Shown here: piece by piece, positions 7,069 to 13,789 of the stretch
Layout of the letters: every line of letters starts with the position of its first letter
Numbering within the stretch: the first letter of the stretch is position 1
Source: Dysgonomonas sp. 511
Lineage (GTDB): Bacteria; Bacteroidota; Bacteroidia; Bacteroidales; Dysgonomonadaceae
Reading direction: 5' to 3'
Length of the DNA: 32,661 nt
Assembly: GCF_010501105.1 (NCBI RefSeq)
Contig: NZ_QVMQ01000029.1
Location: 1,026 to 33,686, forward strand
Position numbers and translations under genes: made by a program
Notes under the pieces: generated by a model
What the model was told of the DNA's origin: nothing
Databases searched by the model: none
What the model saw: only the letters and a program-made list of their open reading frames with translations

Positions 7069-8106
7069 ATGATAGATAAAATTGTATTTTATGTAAATGA
7101 TGTAGATATAGACGCTTTAGAAAAACACCTAGCAAAGCAGGAGATAATAAAAGAGGAGTTAGCTGCTGTCGCTTTAGATAGAGAAAGAGATATTTTTAAA
7201 TACGGCGTAACCCTAAAAAGGGCAATAGTCCTAAAAGTTTCTTTAGAAAAAAAGAAGGGGGCTAAAGAAAAGCACTGGAAATTGAGTGGGCATGGCTCGC
7301 TTCATAAGTTTGTACAAGGAGGAAACCATGATAGATTTAATGCAAGCGAAGCAATTAAAGCAATTATTGAACTTGGCGAAATATTGGGAATTTCTTTAGA
7401 CCGTATTATAATTACGTGTTTAGAAATCGGAGTAAACTTACAAATGCCTAAAGAACCAATGAAATATATAGACAAGGTTCGTTCTCATGGCATAACAACA
7501 AAAAGAGCATTTATTCACATGAGGCCTCTTAAAGACACTCCTCATCTACGAGGGAAACTATGCCAATATACCTATTATGTAATTAAATTTTATGATAAAA
7601 CATTTGAAGCAGAATATTATAGGAAGAAATGGTTGAAAAAATATAAGGCAGAAGGTATCCCTATACCTGTTATACGTGAGAATATTTTACGATACGAAAT
7701 AGAACTGCACCCAAAGAAATTTCCAGCATTAGGCTTTCAAAATATAAAAGCCTCAACCTTCACAGCAGAAAAACTATTAAATCATCGCTTCTACTCAAGA
7801 TTTGTCAAAATGTTAGAAGATGTTTTTCAGAAAACAGAACTTGTAGATTTGAGTAATATTCATCATGAAAAATCGCTTGATGAAATAAAAAATTATATAT
7901 TTGTAACATCAGACAGCTATAATCTATATCTTGACTATTTAAAGGATATTCTTGAGAAGAATGATTATAACAAAGCAATAAGAGATGATAAAGCTTTAGT
8001 GAAAGAATTTGACTTTGTAAAACATACTGAAAGTGTCAAAGAGCTAAAGGCAATTTTTGAAAAAGAAATAAACTTAGTTTACGATACTAGAAAATACAGC
8101 AAATAA
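7069..8106 (+). CDS. Putative phage/plasmid-type replication initiator (II/X-like)
   Basis: The 345-residue protein contains WKLSGHGSLHKFVQGGNHD, IITCLEIGVNLQMP and YYVIKFYDKTFEA, and later ENILRYEIELHPKKF. This order of motifs (a GSLHKF-type block, an LEIGVN block, an IKxYDK block and an LRxEI block) is what I associate with Bacteroidota relatives of the phage/plasmid replication protein II/X family. I see no obvious HUH pair, so the catalytic chemistry is unconfirmed; the tyrosines near QYTYY are candidates. It sits alone between the divergent ATPase operon and the downstream accessory operon, with 204 AT-rich bases before its start. If the call is right, the excised element can replicate as a circle. 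Confidence 0.5.
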   Translation: MIDKIVFYVNDVDIDALEKHLAKQEIIKEELAAVALDRERDIFKYGVTLKRAIVLKVSLEKKKGAKEKHWKLSGHGSLHKFVQGGNHDRFNASEAIKAIIELGEILGISLDRIIITCLEIGVNLQMPKEPMKYIDKVRSHGITTKRAFIHMRPLKDTPHLRGKLCQYTYYVIKFYDKTFEAEYYRKKWLKKYKAEGIPIPVIRENILRYEIELHPKKFPALGFQNIKASTFTAEKLLNHRFYSRFVKMLEDVFQKTELVDLSNIHHEKSLDEIKNYIFVTSDSYNLYLDYLKDILEKNDYNKAIRDDKALVKEFDFVKHTESVKELKAIFEKEINLVYDTRKYSK

Positions 8107-8280
8107 AATACTGCAGAATACAAAAAAACACAACTTTTCCCTACTCTAATAAGTAAGAATAATTAATATTATTAATTAAATAGAAATAAGAATAAATAGA
8201 CAGGATGAAATAAAAGAGAGTTATTGTTTTGAATTATTATCTTTGCTATTAATTATTAATTAATCGTCCTTTAACGTAAA

Positions 8281-9366
8281 ATGATAAACTCTTTCTTTGT
8301 TTTTGGAAAAGGAGATATAGAGATTGAAAGATTCCATCTCTGTACATGGGATTTGTCAAATTGTAATTCTTTTATCGAGATTGGTGCCGAGATAGACCAA
8401 AATAAATATTTTGAAAAAAACAATAATCATGTAATTGAGTTAACTATTGCAGCCCCAATCTTATCAGAAATTACTAATGAGGACAACGTCATTTGCTTAG
8501 CAAAACGATTAGCTCAAAGTGAAAACAGCAAATTTATTTTCAATGATTCTTTAAAAAGTTGGTCTGAGATACAAGAAGATAGTCGTAATGGAGTTAATCT
8601 ATCTTTTGTTGAAAGAGAAGAGTTGACAATTTTACCGATTGAAATACTTAAGTTAAGCGATAAAGGTTATTTAACCATATCTATAGAAGTTCCAGAAAAT
8701 GCCAATAAATGGGTGTATTTTAGAATTCTAATAAAAACAAATTCTAAGACCTTAGCTCTTCCCAAAAAGGGAATTGCATCATCAAAATATATTTTTGACA
8801 TAAGAATTAATGAACAACGGAACTTATCGGATATTATTCATGATGCAATAAAAAGAGAACACTTGAAAATCTGTAATATTAGAACATATTTTTGTTTTCA
8901 TATAGTCCCTAATACATATGAAATATCTTTTGTTGATGATGATAAGTTGAATAGTGTTAGAATGTTAGAGACCGAGTTGTTTAAAAGATATTTAGCTGAT
9001 GACATTGACCAAAAAATAGAAAATAAAAAATATCTTATTGCCTTTAACAAGTGGGAGAATAAGAAGTATCCAGATCAAAGGAAAGGATGCTCATTCTTTT
9101 CTATTTTTAAACAGGAGAGACTTGGAACAGGGCAGATTGTATTAGCTATAGGTGCTAATATTTTATGCTCTTTATTGTTTGCATCAGCAGCTTTCAGAAA
9201 AGAACAGGGATATATGCAAAATATAGAGGGATTCGAAAGTTGGTATAGAAAGATGCCTATTGAATATTGGATTGCATTTTCAATCTTGATTGCATTATTT
9301 GTTTATCTTATTCCCATTAAAAAGTTTATATCAAAATTATTTTATATCTTTAAAAAGAAGAAATAA
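8281..9366 (+). CDS. Unknown protein with two C-terminal membrane helices
   Basis: This protein of 361 residues has a large polar region (1-280) without a recognisable domain. Two hydrophobic helices lie at about 283-305 (TGQIVLAIGANILCSLLFA) and 327-346 (IEYWIAFSILIALFVYLIP), and the tail is strongly basic (FISKLFYIFKKKK). There is no signal peptide, so the long N-terminal domain is probably cytoplasmic and tail-anchored by a hairpin of helices. Such a soluble sensor with two terminal TM segments is a common shape for abortive-infection membrane effectors. I have no sequence match, so this is context inference only. It is the first of four same-strand genes (8281-11928), with 45 bp to the next. 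Confidence 0.6.
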   Translation: MINSFFVFGKGDIEIERFHLCTWDLSNCNSFIEIGAEIDQNKYFEKNNNHVIELTIAAPILSEITNEDNVICLAKRLAQSENSKFIFNDSLKSWSEIQEDSRNGVNLSFVEREELTILPIEILKLSDKGYLTISIEVPENANKWVYFRILIKTNSKTLALPKKGIASSKYIFDIRINEQRNLSDIIHDAIKREHLKICNIRTYFCFHIVPNTYEISFVDDDKLNSVRMLETELFKRYLADDIDQKIENKKYLIAFNKWENKKYPDQRKGCSFFSIFKQERLGTGQIVLAIGANILCSLLFASAAFRKEQGYMQNIEGFESWYRKMPIEYWIAFSILIALFVYLIPIKKFISKLFYIFKKKK

Positions 9367-9411
9367 ATATGATTTAATAAACTATCATTTCTTTTTTCTC
9401 GTTATTATTAT

Positions 9412-9921
9412 ATGAAAACAATAGTCATTGATAAGCATTTTTTCGATTCGCATATGAAAGATTTTTTCTTTTTTATGCCACTTATTTTTAATGCGCTATC
9501 AGATTTAGAAAATGAATACCCCTATTTTGGGAAATGGCTATTGCAAGTCTTTGACGATATTCCAGCTAAAAAAAGGAGTATTATATTAAAGCTTTATAAT
9601 GAACAAATTATAGCAATTTCTATCGTAAAGCATACAAAGCAAGAAGAAAAGATATCAACATTCAGAGTATTTCCTAAATATAAAAGACTCGGAATAGGTT
9701 CTGAATTGATGGAGGATTCTTTATATTATTTAAAGAATGATTCTCCAATGATTACTGTATCAGAAAAAAGAATCTTTGAGTTCAGTTCATTTTTAACAAA
9801 ACTGAAATTTGAGAAAACACAAGAAATACCATCATGTTATATTCAGGATATTTCTGAGCATATTTTTAATGGAAAATTAGAAAAAGAGGAAACACCAAAA
9901 TATTTCTACTTTTACGAGTGA
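9412..9921 (+). CDS. GNAT-family acetyltransferase
   Basis: The 169-residue protein carries the acetyl-CoA binding motif A of GNAT enzymes in FRVFPKYKRLGIGSELMEDS (about residues 82-101; the R/Q-x-x-G-x-G/A loop is KRLGIG). A following helix (YYLKN) and a late strand region (KLKFEKTQEIP) fit the GNAT fold. The N-terminal 60 residues are unusual and Phe-rich. The substrate is unknown. In this neighbourhood, beside a protein that fuses PIN and GNAT domains, acetylation of tRNA, aminoacyl-tRNA or a nuclease partner is possible, as in GNAT toxins. The gap to the next gene is 79 bp. Confidence 0.75.
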   Translation: MKTIVIDKHFFDSHMKDFFFFMPLIFNALSDLENEYPYFGKWLLQVFDDIPAKKRSIILKLYNEQIIAISIVKHTKQEEKISTFRVFPKYKRLGIGSELMEDSLYYLKNDSPMITVSEKRIFEFSSFLTKLKFEKTQEIPSCYIQDISEHIFNGKLEKEETPKYFYFYE

Positions 9922-10000
9922 GAAAATATTAAGAAGTTTAAATTTATTTATCTATATAGAAATAATGATAAATTTCTAATTATCCTTAGAATATAATTTA

Positions 10001-11521
10001 ATGAAAATATTACTTGATACTAATATTATAATCCATCGAGAAGCAAATAGAGTCTCAATCCCAGCAATAGGACAACTTTTTTATTGGATAGATAAATTGC
10101 ATTATACAAAATATATTCATCCTATAACTATTCAAGAATTGAATAAATTTAGAGATGCACAAGCTGTTGATGTAATGAATATAAAGATTGAAAGCTATAA
10201 TAAAATAAAGAATATTGCTTCAATATCAGATGTAGTTCAAAAAATCAGTCAAAAAATAGACTCAAACGAAAATGATATAAATGATACCCAAATTCTAAAT
10301 GAGGTTTATGAGGGACGGATTGATATTCTAATATCCGAAGATAAAAAGATACATACAAAAGCCTCTTTATTAAACATTCAAGACCGAGTATATAAAATAC
10401 AAGGGTTTCTTGAGAAAGTTATATCTGAAAATCCCGAATTAGTGGATTACAAAGTACTAGCTGTTCAGAAAACCGATTTCGCTAAGGTCAATATTAATGA
10501 CAGTTTTTTTGATAGCCTTCGTGCAGATTACAAAGAATTTGATAAATGGTTTAATAAAAAAGCTGATGAGCCATGCTATGTTTGTTATGACAACAACATA
10601 TTAACAGCCTTTCTGTATGTTAAGGTTGAAGCAGAAGATGAAAACTATTCAGACTTTATCCCGATATTAAAAAGAAAAAAACGGCTTAAAATTGGAACTC
10701 TGAAAGTTTCGGGCAATGGTTATAAAATTGGGGAACGTTTCTTAAAAATAATTTTTGATAACGCAATTCAATATAAAGTTGAAGAAATATATGTAACTGT
10801 TTTTAATAGAACGCCTGAACAAGAACAGTTAATAGAAATGTTGGAAGAATGGGGTTTTATTTACCATGGGGTAAGAGAGTCCTCTAATGAGAAAGAATTA
10901 GTATATACTCGTGCTTTTAACAAGACGTTACCAGTAAAAGTTGAATGTCCAAAATTAACTTATCCTTTCTTTTCAAGAGATACAGATAAATATATCATTA
11001 AAATTGAGCCACAGTATCATACAGAGCTTTTCCCAGACAGTATAAATACGAGAGAAGATGCAAGCCTTTATGTTGATAATGAGCCTCATCGTAATAGAAT
11101 TGGGAAAGTATATATCTCTCATTCTAAAGATAGAAATCTAAAAACTGGAGATATAATTTTAATATATCGAATTGGGGAGACTCTCCCTAAAATATATTCA
11201 AGTACTTTAACTACTATTTGTATTGTGGAGAATGTTATAGAGAAATTCGACTCTTTTGAAAGTTTCTATCAAGTCTGTAACCGCCGGACTGTTATCAAGA
11301 AAAATGATTTAGAAAAAAATTGGTGGAATAAATATCCCTCATATAGACCTTTTGTTATAAATTTCTTGTATGCCTTTTCTTTTAAAACTCCTAAGCCAAC
11401 TTTGTATGATTTGAATTGTTTAGGTGTCATACCTGACATTAAAAATATGCCAAAAGGGTTTATAAAAATAACGAATGAGGAGTTTAATAAAATTGTTAAT
11501 TTTGCATACCGTAAAAAATAG
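10001..11521 (+). CDS. PIN-GNAT-PUA/EVE-like three-domain fusion protein
   Basis: This 506-residue protein joins three recognisable blocks. Residues 1-130 are a PIN nuclease with D6 (LLDTNIIIH), E46 (IQELNKF), D95 (INDTQIL) and D114 (ILISEDKKI). Residues about 150-305 look like a GNAT fold: TAFLYVKVEAED, LKIGTLKVSGNGYKIGERFL with the acetyl-CoA loop, and EEWGFIYHG. Residues about 330-480 resemble a PUA-like EVE/ASCH domain (SHSKDRNLKTGDIILIYRIG, TTICIVENVIEKF) that would bind modified RNA or DNA bases. The ASCH gene follows after 5 bp, so the two are cotranscribed. The combination suggests recognition of a modified nucleic acid linked to acetylation and cleavage. That is inferred from domain content. 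Confidence 0.75.
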   Translation: MKILLDTNIIIHREANRVSIPAIGQLFYWIDKLHYTKYIHPITIQELNKFRDAQAVDVMNIKIESYNKIKNIASISDVVQKISQKIDSNENDINDTQILNEVYEGRIDILISEDKKIHTKASLLNIQDRVYKIQGFLEKVISENPELVDYKVLAVQKTDFAKVNINDSFFDSLRADYKEFDKWFNKKADEPCYVCYDNNILTAFLYVKVEAEDENYSDFIPILKRKKRLKIGTLKVSGNGYKIGERFLKIIFDNAIQYKVEEIYVTVFNRTPEQEQLIEMLEEWGFIYHGVRESSNEKELVYTRAFNKTLPVKVECPKLTYPFFSRDTDKYIIKIEPQYHTELFPDSINTREDASLYVDNEPHRNRIGKVYISHSKDRNLKTGDIILIYRIGETLPKIYSSTLTTICIVENVIEKFDSFESFYQVCNRRTVIKKNDLEKNWWNKYPSYRPFVINFLYAFSFKTPKPTLYDLNCLGVIPDIKNMPKGFIKITNEEFNKIVNFAYRKK

Positions 11522-11526
11522 CTAAG

Positions 11527-11928
11527 ATGAAAGTTGTATTATCAATAAAACCAGAATTCGCATATAAGATATTTGATGGAACCAAAAAATTTGAGTTCCG
11601 CAAATCAATTTTCAAGAATAGTAACATTGAAACTGTTGTTGTTTATGCCTCGTCTCCAGTAAAGAAAGTTATAGGAGAGTTTCAAATAGAACGAATCTTA
11701 AATTATGATTTAGATACTTTATGGGAGTTAACGAAAGAATATTCAGGTATATCAGAAGATTATTTTTATGAATATTTTGATAACCGAGAAACTGGCTTTG
11801 CAATACAGATCAAAAGTAAAATAAAGTTCAAGCAGCCTAAGAGTCTACAAGAAGATTATAAAATAATAACTCCACCCCAATCTTTTGCTTATTTAAGTAA
11901 TCAGGATAAACTTGAGGCTGTTATTTGA
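11527..11928 (+). CDS. ASCH-domain (PUA-like) protein
   Basis: The 133-residue protein opens with MKVVLSIKPEFAYKIFDG followed by KKFEFRKSIF, the typical N-terminal signature of ASCH proteins. VVVYASSPVKKVIGEFQIE and a late PPQSFAYL follow. ASCH domains belong to the PUA-like superfamily and bind or act on RNA and nucleosides; one characterised branch (YqfB) is an amidohydrolase for N4-acetylcytidine. It begins 5 bp after the PIN-GNAT-PUA fusion. The pairing with an acetyltransferase-containing nuclease is therefore suggestive: writer and eraser or reader in one operon. Its last 36 bases overlap the end of the convergent DUF6642-like gene. Confidence 0.85.
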   Translation: MKVVLSIKPEFAYKIFDGTKKFEFRKSIFKNSNIETVVVYASSPVKKVIGEFQIERILNYDLDTLWELTKEYSGISEDYFYEYFDNRETGFAIQIKSKIKFKQPKSLQEDYKIITPPQSFAYLSNQDKLEAVI

Positions 11929-12462
11929 TAACTTACTATATTGATTAGATAATTTAGAGTCTAGCTTAGTGACAGAATTATATTTCTGTAATAAGTCAAA
12001 ATACAGCAATTCAAACGCACAAGCATCTATATAATCTACAAATTTTCGATAGCCCGAAATAAATTGGCAATTAGTCATTGATATAAAATGCTGGATATTT
12101 TTTTCCGAAGTACGCATAGTAGAGCAACTCCCGAAGTGTACGACTTTACCTTTTAATTTACCCTCTATAGCTGTTGCAATCTCTTTTAGTGTTATGTATT
12201 GGTTTTCTACTATAATTCGATTTGTACGTCCATGAAATGCTAAATACAAAACAGAATAGTTTTTATAATTTCCTTTTGTAAATTGCTGTAAGCGGTAAAA
12301 GAATTCTTCTTTAGTATCGCATTTATGATAAATATATTTTATCCCTTTAAAAGTACGGAGTAATTCAAGCATTGGCTTTACACTTTGATTGCTTCGTGGA
12401 TTCTTATTCCAGTTGTCCTCTAAACAATAAATATTTCTGTCGTATGTCTTTATATCACTCAT
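11893..12462 (-). CDS. DUF6642-type, caspase-fold-like putative protease
   Basis: This 189-residue protein has IYCLEDNWN near the start, VLYLAFHGRTNRI (H77) and VVHFGSCSTMRTSE (C113), followed by FISGYRKFVDYIDACAFELL. A His after a hydrophobic strand in a xxFHG motif, and a Cys at the end of the next strand in xGSCS, are the catalytic-dyad positions of caspase/CHAT-like proteases. The whole string fits the family annotated as DUF6642. Its start overlaps the recombinase stop as ATGA (12459-12462), so translation is coupled. Its 3' end overlaps the convergent ASCH gene by 36 bp. The tail (SKLSNQYSKLSNNSLKF) is low-complexity. A protease effector role is inferred from the motif. Confidence 0.75.
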   Translation of the reverse strand: MSDIKTYDRNIYCLEDNWNKNPRSNQSVKPMLELLRTFKGIKYIYHKCDTKEEFFYRLQQFTKGNYKNYSVLYLAFHGRTNRIIVENQYITLKEIATAIEGKLKGKVVHFGSCSTMRTSEKNIQHFISMTNCQFISGYRKFVDYIDACAFELLYFDLLQKYNSVTKLDSKLSNQYSKLSNNSLKFILIT

Positions 12463-13355
12463 AGTGTAATATCGCTAAATACGTTATAAAAACGCGGCAA
12501 ATCCTGCTCCCTTATTATCTCGTCATTATAGACCTCTAGCATTTGAATGCTTCTATGACGGCTATATTTAGAAACCGTCAGTAATTCGCCTTTGTAAGAC
12601 TTTATCAATTTGGTTATAAAAAAATGACGGAAGCCATGGGTACTTCCGTCAATATTTAGATCATTTAGAACTTTCTTTATTATCTCTCGTATGGATTTAG
12701 TTGTTAGCCTGCTACCCGAAGAGAAATTGCTTCCACTTCGGAATAAAGCGCCTTCTCTTATTCTATTTGTATGTAGGTATTCTTTTAAGATTTTAATTGT
12801 TGCAGGGTGTAAATGTATCAATTCTTTATCGTCTTGTCCTTTTCCGATAATGAAAGCCGTTTTATCTTTCAGGTTAATATCGGTAACGTTCAGCCTCGTT
12901 ATTTCTACTTGGCGCAGTCCTTGAAAAATAAGCAGTGATAAAATAGACTTTAACCGTAGATTCTGAATAGTGGGTTCTAACGAAGAACAATAATTTACAA
13001 TCTTAGAAATATCCTCATCGCAAAGACCATCTTTTTTATGGAGCTTACTTTGTTTAAATCCTCTTACTTTCGTATTAATCTGAAAAGGGAATTGCTGTAA
13101 GTTATTCAGACCGTCAATAAAAATCTTAGCGGAAATCAGATACTTATTTTTTGTAGAAACACTTAGTGTGTCGATAGAACTTAAATAGCGTTTATACTCT
13201 AAATAAGTATTGGAATTAACTCCATGTAGTTTTACAAAATGGATAAAGTGTTTAATCCGGGTCAGGTACTCTTTTCGTGTGTTCTCTGTAACATCTATAC
13301 AATCAAAAATACTGTTCTTTAATTGGGATACATCATTGTAGTTTACTAACTCCAT
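12459..13355 (-). CDS. Second tyrosine recombinase, next to the right end
   Basis: The 298-residue XerC/D-like recombinase has an N-terminal SAM-like core-binding domain (about 8-95) and a catalytic domain with R148 (FQGLRQVEITRL), K172 (IIGKGQDDKE), H240-x-x-R243 (HGFRH), H267 (KYSRHRSIQ) and Y276. All catalytic positions are present, so it should be active. It lacks the arm-binding N-terminal domain of the left integrase, and the two belong to different subfamilies. It reads inward from the tRNA-Phe end, 193 bp inside the right repeat. Its stop codon overlaps the start of the caspase-like gene (ATGA), so the two products are made together. It may drive element recombination, or it may be part of a recombinase-protease system. 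Confidence 0.9.
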   Translation of the reverse strand: MELVNYNDVSQLKNSIFDCIDVTENTRKEYLTRIKHFIHFVKLHGVNSNTYLEYKRYLSSIDTLSVSTKNKYLISAKIFIDGLNNLQQFPFQINTKVRGFKQSKLHKKDGLCDEDISKIVNYCSSLEPTIQNLRLKSILSLLIFQGLRQVEITRLNVTDINLKDKTAFIIGKGQDDKELIHLHPATIKILKEYLHTNRIREGALFRSGSNFSSGSRLTTKSIREIIKKVLNDLNIDGSTHGFRHFFITKLIKSYKGELLTVSKYSRHRSIQMLEVYNDEIIREQDLPRFYNVFSDITL

Positions 13356-13412
13356 CGTTTTTAATTTAGTGGTTATTTACTAAGTAATTACTTGAAGTTA
13401 CTAAAAATATCT

Positions 13413-13428
13413 TATATTTGCAAATGTA
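13413..13428. promoter_or_regulatory. Palindromic overlapping -7 elements
   Basis: TATATTTGCAAATGTA contains TAnnTTTG on the plus strand (13413-13420) and again on the minus strand (13421-13428, TACATTTG). The minus element could serve the recombinase gene starting at 13355. On the plus strand TTG at 13392-13394 lies 18 bp upstream. A palindrome over two -7 boxes could also be an operator. Confidence 0.4.
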
Positions 13429-13467
13429 AATATCTAATTATAAGGTATTTAGTCATTAATCATCTAA

Positions 13468-13489
13468 ATGTTTAACCTATGTTTACCCG
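13468..13489. repeat. Right-end copy of the tandem ATGTTTAnCC repeats
   Basis: ATGTTTAACCT (13468-13478) is followed directly by ATGTTTACCCG (13479-13489). The same tandem pair, in the same orientation, lies at 608-630 near the left end. Shared end-proximal repeats support one element with recombinase binding sites at both ends. Confidence 0.6.
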
Positions 13490-13500
13490 ACTAAAAAGAA

Positions 13501-13533
13501 AAAACGCTGTAATTTATTCAATTACAACGTTTT
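13501..13533 (-). terminator. Element-borne terminator for tRNA-Phe
   Basis: AAAACGCTGTAATT (13501-13514) pairs with AATTACAACGTTTT (13520-13533), with one C.A mismatch. On the minus strand, T-rich sequence follows (rc of 13490-13500). It sits 15 bp beyond the tRNA 3' end and resembles the original terminator at 422-452, including the position of the mismatch. Confidence 0.75.
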
Positions 13534-13547
13534 ACAATTATTTTTCA

Positions 13548-13560
13548 GTGGTGCCACCAG
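13548..13560. repeat. attR: 13-bp direct repeat within tRNA-Phe
   Basis: GTGGTGCCACCAG is identical to 459-471 and covers the acceptor 3' end of tRNA-Phe. The insertion rebuilds a complete tRNA at this side. Confidence 0.85.
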
Positions 13561-13621
13561 GAATCGAACCGGGGACACAAGGATTTTCAGTCCTTTGCTC
13601 TACCAACTGAGCTATGGCACC
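13549..13621 (-). tRNA. tRNA-Phe (GAA)
   Basis: Read on the minus strand, the acceptor arm GGTGCCA pairs with TGGCACC and is followed by discriminator A. The D-loop contains AGTTGGTAGAGC. The anticodon loop CTGAAAA gives anticodon GAA. The T arm is CCGGTTCGATTCCTGG. CCA is not encoded, as is usual in Bacteroidota. It is the attachment site of the element to its left. Confidence 0.95.
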
Positions 13622-13789
13622 ATGACCGTTTTGCGTGTGCAAAGATAGAACATTTTTCTTTCCGTGCAAAAGAAAATGGAAATATTTTGAAAGAATCTTA
13701 TCCCGAAGGTATCCGTCTCTTTACTTTCCTCCTCTCTATCATGGAGTTTCACCACCTCGTATGCAGATAATTTTTATTCTTCAAACCCA

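Larger units (their letters stand above)
459..13560. mobile_element. Integrative element of about 13.1 kb in the 3' end of tRNA-Phe
   Basis: Matching 13-bp ends, recombinase genes at both ends, an excisionase-like gene, a putative replication gene and AT-rich composition throughout define one element. The end-proximal tandem repeats (608-630 and 13468-13489) also match. No conjugation, mobilisation, capsid or terminase genes are visible. It is therefore either mobilised by a helper or is a phage-satellite-like or integrative-plasmid-like element. The cargo is dominated by nuclease, ATPase, acetyltransferase and protease-like genes. Confidence 0.85.
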
